Source: Candidatus Gastranaerophilales bacterium
GTDB taxonomy: Bacteria; Cyanobacteriota; Vampirovibrionia; Gastranaerophilales; Gastranaerophilaceae
Length of the DNA stretch: 5,391 nucleotides
Assembly (NCBI GenBank): GCA_944325615.1
Contig: CALVAU010000059.1
Location: 1-5,391 of the forward strand
Direction of reading: 5' to 3'
Shown: one piece after another, positions 1-5,391 of the stretch
Layout of the letters: each line of letters starts with the position of its first letter
Position numbering within the stretch: position 1 is the stretch's first letter
Notes under the pieces: generated by a model
Databases searched by the model: none
Told to the model about the DNA's origin: nothing
What the model saw: only the letters and a program-made list of their open reading frames with translations
Made by a program: the position numbers and the translations under genes

Positions 1-1
1 G

Positions 2-139
2 AATATATGTAAGGAAAATGAGGTGGTGTTATCAAAAGACTTTGTAGGTTATGAAGAAGAAATTCAAGTATTAACTTATGAACAATTACGAGAAATTGTG
101 TTTATAGTACTTCAGGATATAAACAAATTGCAACATTGA
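2..139 (+). CDS. Partial small hypothetical protein, C-terminal end
   Basis: The frame is open from the left edge to a TGA at 137-139, giving about 45 residues. The C-terminal part (LTYEQLREIVFIVLQDINKL) would form an amphipathic helix rich in Glu, Leu, Ile and Val. I do not recognise the family. The frame runs off the left edge, so it may be the tail of a longer gene. A GTG at 23 or 26, preceded by an AAGGA-like stretch at 11-15, could also make it a short complete gene. The next small frame starts 8 bases after its stop, and both point the same way as the 105-aa gene, which suggests one transcription unit. There is no membrane segment or signal peptide. Being open and plausible in composition is the only evidence that it is coding. 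Confidence 0.35.
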   Translation, partial: NICKENEVVLSKDFVGYEEEIQVLTYEQLREIVFIVLQDINKLQH

Positions 140-147
140 AACGATAT

Positions 148-288
148 ATGCTTGTCAAAGTGAATATGATTTTTAGAATTAATGCTGACACGCCAGCACT
201 CAGAACAGCTGTAGAAGATGTATTGATACGATTGAAAGAACTTTATCCTGAATATGATATTTCAGCAATTAATGGTTATGGAGGTTAA
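148..288 (+). CDS. Small hypothetical protein, 46 aa
   Basis: This frame starts at ATG 148 and ends at TAA 286-288, encoding 46 residues. The predicted chain is a short hydrophobic strand (VKVNMIFRIN), then a helix (LRTAVEDVLIRLKEL), then a Tyr/Gly-rich tail. That is an ordinary compact alpha/beta composition, not random-looking sequence. The stop is 2 bases before the next ATG, and the last codons supply the GGAGG ribosome binding site of the 105-aa gene, so the two are probably translationally coupled. No good Shine-Dalgarno precedes ATG 148. The frame is open upstream to 82, so the true start could differ, or the gene could be the end of a frame-shifted longer one. Family not recognised. 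Confidence 0.5.
   Translation: MLVKVNMIFRINADTPALRTAVEDVLIRLKELYPEYDISAINGYGG
280..284 (+). promoter_or_regulatory. Ribosome binding site (GGAGG) for the 105-aa gene
   Basis: A GGAGG lies 6 bases before ATG 291, the ideal spacing for a Gram-positive gene. It sits inside the last codons of the preceding 46-codon frame, which supports coupled translation and fixes the start at 291. Confidence 0.8.
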
Positions 289-290
289 TA

Positions 291-608
291 ATGTCAGTAA
301 GTTTATTAAGGGATAATAAAGATGGTTCAAAAGTCATATGGTCGCATGCTGTTTCAGCAGAGGAATTTTACTGGAGATGCTGGGATAAAGGTGTGAGGGA
401 AAATAACATCAGACTTTTTAGAGAATGTGCGGAATTTTATGCAAGTGATTTACCGGAAGTTTTGGACGAACTTCAAAGGTTAAAAGAATGGGCATTAAAA
501 GAATTATCTAAAGAGGATAGTGAAAGAATGATAGAACGCATAGAAGGATTACAGTATTGGCTACCTAAAGAATGTGAAAACGATGGCGGAATGTTTTTTC
601 TTGCATAA
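291..608 (+). CDS. Hypothetical protein, 105 aa, helical and acidic
   Basis: This complete gene has a strong GGAGG site and an ATG start. The 105-residue product has no signal peptide, membrane segment or cysteine-pair metal site. A short N-terminal strand segment is followed by Trp/Tyr-rich sequence (EEFYWRCWDKG, residues 25-35). The rest is a series of charged helices (residues 36-95) rich in Glu, Leu, Arg and Lys, which points to a small soluble helical protein. I do not recognise the family. It follows two small frames on the same strand with a 2-base gap to the nearest, so it is probably the last gene of a mobile-element operon. The frame stays open for another 27 codons after its stop (see 609-692). 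Existence as a gene is fairly sure; function is unknown. Confidence 0.75.
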   Translation: MSVSLLRDNKDGSKVIWSHAVSAEEFYWRCWDKGVRENNIRLFRECAEFYASDLPEVLDELQRLKEWALKELSKEDSERMIERIEGLQYWLPKECENDGGMFFLA

Positions 609-692
609 AAGCCAAATACCCGCAAAAAGCTTGATGAAAAGCTTACAGTGATGTTTGAGGAATTTGCAATGAGGTGTAAGTTTAAATCTTAA
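609..692 (+). other. In-frame continuation after the stop of the 105-aa gene, possible coding remnant
   Basis: Directly after the TAA at 606-608 the same frame continues for 27 codons to a TAA at 690-692. It encodes a basic start (KPNTRKKLDEKL) and then MFEEFAMRC. The content is protein-like, so this could be the decayed end of a longer ancestral gene, a separate small remnant, or chance. No ribosome binding site of its own is visible. It contains two close AAGCTT hexamers about 6 bases apart. Confidence 0.3.
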
Positions 693-756
693 TCTATCAG
701 CTTAAACGCTTGTTATTTTTAGAGCAATTAAGCAAAATTTCACAGATTAGGTTTTG

Positions 757-797
757 AGAATACATCCTTCGAATTATTTTTTTGAAGGATGTATTCT
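757..797 (+). terminator. Strong hairpin, probable intrinsic terminator of the upstream small genes
   Basis: The arms GAATACATCCTTC (758-770) and GAAGGATGTATTC (784-796) are perfect inverted copies. A further A-T pair at 757/797 extends the stem to 14 bp. Past a one-base bulge (G771), A772-A773 can pair with T782-T783, leaving a T-rich loop. The downstream run (TTTGCATTTC) is only partly T-rich, so termination efficiency is uncertain. The position, about 150 bases after the 105-aa gene and 100 before the large gene, fits a terminator insulating the large gene. It could also be a mobile-element relic. Confidence 0.5.
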
Positions 798-821
798 TTG
801 CATTTCAGTCAGCTTCACCTA

Positions 822-836
822 AATTTGGCTCAAATT
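822..836. promoter_or_regulatory. Small dyad AATTTG-GCT-CAAATT, possible operator
   Basis: A perfect 6-bp inverted repeat with a 3-base centre lies 60 to 75 bases before the start of the large gene, close to the likely promoter. Short symmetric sites of this kind can bind a dimeric repressor, but no regulator gene is in the window. In A/T-rich DNA such a dyad can arise by chance. Confidence 0.2.
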
Positions 837-838
837 CA

Positions 839-868
839 TTGCATAAATGATAAATTTTGTATTATTAT
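839..868 (+). promoter_or_regulatory. Weak sigma-A-type promoter candidate for the large gene
   Basis: TTGCAT (839-844) could serve as a poor -35 box (3 of 6 matches). TATTAT at 863-868 is a good -10 box (5 of 6 matches), with an 18-base spacing. A second TATTAT overlaps at 860-865. Transcription would start roughly 20 bases before the ribosome binding site end. The -35 is weak, so this is only a candidate. It lies downstream of the hairpin, consistent with a separate transcript for the large gene. Confidence 0.3.
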
Positions 869-879
869 TTGATTAAACT

Positions 880-884
880 AGGAG
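880..884 (+). promoter_or_regulatory. Ribosome binding site (AGGAG) of the SIR2-STAND-HD gene
   Basis: AGGAG lies 12 bases before ATG 897, a slightly long spacing that may lower translation. An in-frame TAA at 894-896 sits directly before the ATG, so no longer start in this frame is possible. ATG 897 also gives a natural N-terminus about 30 residues before the first SIR2 motif. Confidence 0.65.
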
Positions 885-896
885 TGAGTGATTTAA

Positions 897-3800
897 ATGA
901 TAAAAGAAATTAAAGAATTAGTTGCTTTTTGGAATAAAATTAATGATAAAAAGAGTATAGAAAATATTAAAGAGCTTTCTCAAGTTTCTTATATTCCATT
1001 TATAGGTTCAGGAATGTCTGTTCCTTTTGGATATCAAAATTGGTCAGAATTTTTGTCTGGGATAATTAATAATTATATTGATAACCATGAAAAACAACAC
1101 TTTGAAGAACAATTAAATCAATTCATGTTTCTTGAACTTGCAGATAATCTTAATACTAGTATTGGTGAAGGTATAGTTGAGGAAGAAGTAAGAACGGAGT
1201 TTCATAAAAATAAAATGCGAGATGTTGAAGAAAAAGAGAATTATCTTTCACTTTTTAAGCAATCCTCTGTAAAAACATTTGTAACTACTAATTTTGATCC
1301 TGTCATTGAAACACACATGGAGATTTCAGCAGATCATATATACCTACCTAGTAATTTAACTCGTTTTGGTGATGTAAAGGATGCACTTCGTGCTAGAGAG
1401 CATTGTGTTATTAAACTTCATGGTACAGCAGATAAAAAAGAATCAATAATTCTTACTGGGCAAACTTTTAATAATATGTACAAAAAAACAGATGGTAATT
1501 TAAAGGGAATTGTGGATTATTTGTGGCATCAATCTGTTTTGTTATTTATTGGCTGTGGATTAAAAAGTGATTATTTAATTGAATACATGAAAAATCTTGC
1601 GAGTACTACTAAAACTAATTGGCATTATGCAATTTTACCGTACCCAGAAAAAAATGAATCTATACTGCGTAAAAATGAGTTAGCTAAACTTAAAATACGA
1701 CCAATATGGTATGAACCAAAAAAACATAAACAGATATTAACAATTTTAAAATTTGTTACAGGTATATTGGAAATTCCATTAGACGTGGAAGATGAAAAGA
1801 AAAATAAATCAACCATCGAAGACGTTCATTTCAACTCATCGAAAGATACAGATTTGTATAAAAAGTCAGATGATTATGTTAAGGGTTCGACAGTATATTT
1901 AGAGAAATCATTGCTGGATGTATTAATGTTGAGTGAGAGTAGCAATATTAATAATGAAAGATTTAAATATGTTGACCATCTTGCCTTGGAAGTTAAAGAT
2001 AATATCAATCTTCAAAAAAAGCTTTCGAAAGCAATTTTGTCTCAAAATAATGATTTTAATAAAATATACTCAAAAAGTAATGATGTTGTTGGAGATTTGC
2101 TTAATAAGATTTTAGTAGAGAAAAATAAATATCCACTAGCTATACTTGGTGAGCCAGGAACAGGAAAATCAACACTACTTTCTTTAATTTTCTTAAGAAG
2201 TATTAACAAAAAAACTAATTCGTTTATCGTTGATACACATTATTATGATAAATGGAATATACCTAATGCAAAAACAGATTTGGCTAGTTATCTTGAGTAT
2301 GTATCAAATAATTTATCTAAAGACTTAATTAATATTATATTTATTGATGGAATCAATCGTTTCAAAAGGGATAACAAAGCGTTACAAGATTTGATTTTAA
2401 CATTTGTTCGAAATTGTAAAGAAATTCCTAATATAAAATTTGTATTATCTATTGGTAAATTAGACGAAAGTTTATTTCCACCTTTTGAATATGTTGAGAA
2501 AGAAAATAATCTTATTGTTATGGAACCCAGAGAAACTCTTGTTCTCCATCCGGTGAATAATAGTACATCAGCATTGATTGATTTGGTGAAATTAACAATA
2601 GAATACTTTGAATTATGTAACAAAAAAATAAAAAACAAAAAATCAACACAAGAAATCGATAAATTGTGTCATTATTGTAAAAGGATTGGTATGTTATCAA
2701 CTGATTTTAGGACAATTAATTTTATCTTAAAGCAACAATGTAGGTATAAAAATAAAGAAGATTTTTACTCGATAGATATTGGAGAAGTATTTAATTCGTA
2801 CTTTCATAGCATTAACGATGAAAGATTAATGCAATCAATAGCCAAGTATACAGCTTTAGGTTTGCTCCAAGAAAAAAATAGAAGAGTAGAAAAATTCTAT
2901 TACCTGTATAAATCTGAAGCAATAAGAAATTTCTTTTTTGCATATTACTACATTTCACTTTTGACTAAAGCAGATGTAGGTAATCTAAAAATATTTAACT
3001 GCATTTTTACACCAGGCATCAATCGATTTGCTGTTGATTTGATGAGAAATCAAGTTGATCACGGATTGAGAATTGTTAAAAATATTGCCAAAATGATGGC
3101 AGATGGTGTAAATGTTTCTGATAGTCAAAAAAATCAAATGGTATTTATGCTTGGACGTGTAAATGAACAGAATTGTAAGAAAGAGGCTATAAATATTCTT
3201 GTAAACGAATATAGGAGTTTTAATTGGAATGTGAGAATGACAACTTCTAGTGCTATGTATATTCGTTCGGTTGGAATTAGTTTAATCTATTTGGGCGTTA
3301 CAACATTTGCGGATGATTTTTACGAAAAATTAATCTATAACGGTTTCTTAAGTAGAATTAATAGAAATTTTCATATACAGTATTTTTTGACTAATAGCTA
3401 TAGATTTGACAAGGCATTTAAATTAGATGATTCAGCAATTTGTTCTGTTGAAAATATCGAAAATTTATACAAACAATTATATCACAATATCTTTAAAGAA
3501 AATGCTAATAACGATTCACTTTTCGTTAATATTATAACGATATTAAATCTTACAGTTTATAAAATATTCTACTTAGAAAAAAACGAAAAAAAAGATATTG
3601 AACAGGCGATGGAACTGATTTGTTTTATTAAGTCTAAAATTAATCTTTCAAATAAAATTGTGTCCAAATACGTTAACGATGTTGCCACTTTTATAAGTAA
3701 TGGTAATGTATATATTGGAACATTAACAAAATTATATAATTTAAAAATTGAAAAAAGAAAGGGGTGGATTAAAAGAGGGATTAGTAAGCATATAAACACA

Positions 3801-4184
3801 GAATCTATAGCTGATCATACATGGGCATGTTGTCAGCTTGCATTGCTTTTTTTACCAGAACATGTAGAAGATTGTAAATTTATTAATTTTAGCGAACCAG
3901 GTTCATTTGAAAAATATAATTTATCCAAAATATTAAAGATGTTAATTGTTCATGATTTGGGTGAAGTATATACAGGTGACATTATCACCTGTATAAAAAG
4001 TGAAGAAGATGAAAAAAGGGAGAGTGATGGAGTACGTAGTCTAGTTACTTTAGATACATTACCGCATTTTAATACTTTTGGATATATTGATAAATTAGCA
4101 TCAGAGTTAAGAAGTATGACCGTTTCAGTCGTAATATGCGTGAATACCTTAATATTACGGACGAACTTGACCGTTATGGAGTAG
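897..4184 (+). CDS. SIR2 - STAND NTPase - HD domain fusion, putative anti-phage defence protein, C-terminus truncated
   Basis: The product is a single 1095-aa soluble protein. Residues about 31-295 are a SIR2-like domain: G-S-G-M-S (37-41) as the NAD-binding loop, T-T-N-F-D (130-134, N132), K-L-H-G with the expected catalytic H175, and F-I-G-C-G (217-221). Residues about 395-550 are a P-loop NTPase: Walker A GEPGTGKST (418-426, K424), Walker B IIFIDGIN with D484, and a sensor-like strand FVLSIG (515-520). Residues about 550-940 are mainly helical with no family I can name, the usual place for the sensor of a STAND protein. Residues about 940-1072 match an HD_3/YfbR-like phosphohydrolase: R954-K-G-W, A-D-H974, and H1019-D1020-x-x-E1023 with T-G-D1028. 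By family knowledge, SIR2-STAND proteins (Avs5-type) detect phage and deplete NAD+; the HD domain typically acts on nucleotides. Both activities here are inferred. The gene is far more A/T-rich than the DNA after 4115. Residues from about 1073 to 1095 are out-of-frame recombinase DNA, so the native HD end is lost. Confidence 0.93.
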   Translation: MIKEIKELVAFWNKINDKKSIENIKELSQVSYIPFIGSGMSVPFGYQNWSEFLSGIINNYIDNHEKQHFEEQLNQFMFLELADNLNTSIGEGIVEEEVRTEFHKNKMRDVEEKENYLSLFKQSSVKTFVTTNFDPVIETHMEISADHIYLPSNLTRFGDVKDALRAREHCVIKLHGTADKKESIILTGQTFNNMYKKTDGNLKGIVDYLWHQSVLLFIGCGLKSDYLIEYMKNLASTTKTNWHYAILPYPEKNESILRKNELAKLKIRPIWYEPKKHKQILTILKFVTGILEIPLDVEDEKKNKSTIEDVHFNSSKDTDLYKKSDDYVKGSTVYLEKSLLDVLMLSESSNINNERFKYVDHLALEVKDNINLQKKLSKAILSQNNDFNKIYSKSNDVVGDLLNKILVEKNKYPLAILGEPGTGKSTLLSLIFLRSINKKTNSFIVDTHYYDKWNIPNAKTDLASYLEYVSNNLSKDLINIIFIDGINRFKRDNKALQDLILTFVRNCKEIPNIKFVLSIGKLDESLFPPFEYVEKENNLIVMEPRETLVLHPVNNSTSALIDLVKLTIEYFELCNKKIKNKKSTQEIDKLCHYCKRIGMLSTDFRTINFILKQQCRYKNKEDFYSIDIGEVFNSYFHSINDERLMQSIAKYTALGLLQEKNRRVEKFYYLYKSEAIRNFFFAYYYISLLTKADVGNLKIFNCIFTPGINRFAVDLMRNQVDHGLRIVKNIAKMMADGVNVSDSQKNQMVFMLGRVNEQNCKKEAINILVNEYRSFNWNVRMTTSSAMYIRSVGISLIYLGVTTFADDFYEKLIYNGFLSRINRNFHIQYFLTNSYRFDKAFKLDDSAICSVENIENLYKQLYHNIFKENANNDSLFVNIITILNLTVYKIFYLEKNEKKDIEQAMELICFIKSKINLSNKIVSKYVNDVATFISNGNVYIGTLTKLYNLKIEKRKGWIKRGISKHINTESIADHTWACCQLALLFLPEHVEDCKFINFSEPGSFEKYNLSKILKMLIVHDLGEVYTGDIITCIKSEEDEKRESDGVRSLVTLDTLPHFNTFGYIDKLASELRSMTVSVVICVNTLILRTNLTVME
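3969..3995. repeat. Perfect 11-bp inverted repeat inside the HD-domain coding region
   Basis: TATACAGGTGA (3969-3979) and TCACCTGTATA (3985-3995) are exact reverse complements around a 5-base centre (CATTA). They encode the conserved Y-T-G-D segment and the residues after it. Neither strand has a T-run beside it, so it does not look like a terminator. It may be a coding coincidence or a structured or recombination-prone spot; the gene breaks off about 110 bases downstream. Confidence 0.6.
4094..4184. other. Junction between the HD-domain gene and the recombinase fragment
   Basis: Here two unrelated coding sequences meet and overlap in different frames. The large gene reads through 4182-4184 (TAG) in one frame. 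The recombinase frame becomes open after a TAA at 4091-4093 and gives recognisable protein from about 4112. G+C rises from 10 of 60 bases at 3541-3600 to 31 of 60 at 4261-4320. The crossover most likely lies between 4095 and 4115. I see no insertion-sequence ends or target duplication at the join. Confidence 0.8.
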
Positions 4185-5391
4185 GCGTTATTTCACTTTC
4201 CGAGCCTTTTAACACGGAAACAAAAGAGGGCAGAATGATGAGAAATAATCTGCTTAACTTTGCGGAATTTGAGCGTGAAACCATTGCGGCGAGAGTTAAG
4301 GACGCTTACAGCACAAAGGCAGTGGAAACGGGGTTTTATCAGGGCGGTAAGGTATATTTCGGCTATGAAACCACACGTCAGACCGTAAACGGCAAGACAG
4401 GTTCTGTGCTTGTGCCCTGTGAAACTGCGGAAACCGTTGCCGCTATTTTTGAGCAGTATAAAAATCCCGAAACCTCGCTCAGTGATGTTGTCACCTTTAT
4501 TCAGGACAATAACCTGCCTGTCAATGGTGTTGAGTGCGGAAAGGATATTAAACGGTCGCTTGATAAGTCAACAATTTCGTGGCTGCTGAAAAATCCTCTT
4601 TACGTCAAAGCCGACAAAGATGTTTATCGTTATCTGCTGTCAAAGGGGTGTAGAATAATTGACGATATTGATGCATTTGACGGCGTTCACGGATTATTCT
4701 GGCATAATTACAGAAGCAAGACCGAAATGTATGTCAAGGTAGGCTATCACGAAGGCATTGTAGACTCGGAAACTTGGCTTGCGGTGCAGGACAAGAAAGC
4801 TCATCACAGTACACCGCTCCGAAAGGGTGTTAATCTTAAATCGTGGCTGTCGGGACTTATGAAGTGCGGACACTGCGGCAGAGGTATTCATATTGATTAC
4901 TCGGTATATCCGAAAACAGGCAAGGAATGGCGTTATCTGAATTGCAGTGGTTACGGCAGCGTAAAAGGTTGTGTAACTAATCGGATTTACACAAAAATCG
5001 AGGACATTGAAGAAGCTGTCCACAAGGCAATGCAGGAGCATATAACCGAGTTTGAAATATTGCGTTCAAAAGAGAAGCCGCTGTCAGCAGAGGAAGAACG
5101 TATCAAGTCAGAGCTTGTGCGTATAGAAACGGAAACCGCAAAGCTTATGGACAAGCTTGCGGACGCAGACGAGGTTTTATTTGCTTACATACAGGAACGT
5201 GTTAATGCACTTCACACGAAAAAGAACGAATATGAGCAGCAGCTTATGAAAACGGAACGCCGTGTTAAAAATATTGACACCAAGCCGATAAAGCAGCCGC
5301 TTAGCCGCTGGGACGAACTTTCAATCACGGAAAAGAACGCTCTTGCAAAGGTTATGATTGATAAGATTATGATTACGGACGAAACGGGAAT
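4112..5391 (+). pseudogene. Large serine recombinase, 5'-truncated and running off the window
   Basis: The frame is open from 4094 to the right edge, with about 425 codons from 4115. It starts inside the resolvase catalytic domain at Y-D-R-F-S-R-N. The D, R and second R correspond to the D67/R68/R71 triad positions of gamma-delta resolvase. The upstream strand with the nucleophilic serine and its Arg is absent, so this copy should be unable to cut DNA. The helix GRMMRNNLLNFAEFERETI follows, then the Recombinase domain (from about 4310), a zinc ribbon with Cys codons at 4865, 4874, 4943 and 4970, and a charged coiled coil (about 5040-5290). Intact members of the family integrate and excise mobile elements by recombining short att sites. 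ATG 4136 is the first possible start but has no ribosome binding site. There are no internal stops or frameshifts, so the truncation is recent or an assembly effect. The missing C-terminal end lies beyond the window. Confidence 0.9.

Larger units (their letters stand above)
693..896. other. Intergenic region before the SIR2-STAND-HD gene
   Basis: I see no credible gene on either strand in this A/T-rich gap. It holds the hairpin at 757-797, a short dyad at 822-836, a weak promoter candidate and the Shine-Dalgarno of the large gene. It is the only visible space for independent control of that gene. The hairpin separates it from the small-gene run upstream. Confidence 0.7.

Noticed and set aside
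627..646. Two AAGCTT hexamers about 6 bases apart
   Set aside because: Each hexamer is itself palindromic, and the Lys-Leu codons of the in-frame continuation explain both. Too short to be a meaningful hairpin.
1625..1816. Open frame on the - strand inside the SIR2 domain
   Set aside because: It has a Ser/Phe-rich shadow composition and overlaps well-supported SIR2 coding sequence.
1933..2115. 60-codon frame on the + strand within the large gene
   Set aside because: It is out of frame with the continuous 1095-aa gene, has no ribosome binding site and no recognisable content.
2288..2700. Two overlapping open frames on the - strand
   Set aside because: They are antisense to the STAND NTPase region and rich in Phe, Leu and Ser, as expected from the complement of A/T-rich Lys/Asn/Glu codons. 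No convincing ribosome binding site.
3569..3799. 76-codon hydrophobic open frame on the - strand
   Set aside because: It could be mistaken for a small membrane protein or toxin. It is the complement of Lys/Glu/Asn-rich codons of the large gene and has no start signals of its own.
4130..4159. Inverted repeat CGTAATAT / ATATTACG close to the junction, considered as a recombinase att core
   Set aside because: The arms are only 8 bp with a 14-base spacer, the symmetry does not extend outward, and the bases encode conserved recombinase residues. Probably chance.
4694..5041. 115-codon open frame on the - strand
   Set aside because: It lies entirely inside the recombinase coding region, antisense to the Recombinase/zinc-ribbon segment, which has clear motifs on the + strand. 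It is a shadow of that gene's codon bias.
1..5391. CRISPR array, tRNA/rRNA genes, riboswitch, insertion-sequence ends
   Set aside because: I looked for spaced direct repeats, tRNA-like cloverleaf sequence and paired terminal repeats and saw none that I can support by eye.

Overview
This window looks like accessory (mobile-element) DNA from a low-GC Gram-positive bacterium, most likely a gut Clostridia/Ruminococcaceae-type Firmicute. The evidence is strong GGAGG-type ribosome binding sites, A/T-biased codons in most of the window, standard stop codons, and a large serine recombinase of the kind common on mobile elements in those bacteria. The species cannot be fixed from the sequence.

Layout, all on the + strand. 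(1) Bases 1-692 hold a compact run of small genes I do not recognise: a partial frame ending at 139, a 46-codon frame (148-288), a well-supported 105-aa gene (291-608), and an in-frame continuation past its stop (609-692). (2) Bases 693-896 are an intergenic gap with a strong hairpin (757-797), a small dyad (822-836), a weak promoter candidate and the ribosome binding site of the next gene. (3) Bases 897-4184 encode one 1095-aa protein. It has an N-terminal SIR2-like NADase-type domain, a central STAND-type P-loop NTPase, a long helical region of unknown fold and a C-terminal HD phosphohydrolase domain resembling YfbR/HD_3 nucleotidases. (4) From about 4112 to the window end there is a large serine recombinase that lacks the start of its catalytic domain.

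The main gene has the build of an anti-phage NTPase of the Avs/SIR2-STAND kind. In that model the sensor region recognises an invader signal, the STAND module oligomerises, and the SIR2 domain destroys NAD+ so that infection aborts. The unusual part is the added C-terminal HD domain, which would give one polypeptide two possible nucleotide-degrading activities, or an NADase plus a nucleotide-binding regulator.

The HD domain is cut before its expected last metal-binding Asp by an abrupt junction near 4095-4115. There the A/T-rich defence gene runs out of frame into the more GC-rich recombinase, which starts at its D-R-F-S-R motif and lacks its catalytic serine. Either a deletion/recombination event joined the two broken genes or the contig is chimeric. 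The reading of the main gene's C-terminus depends on which is true.
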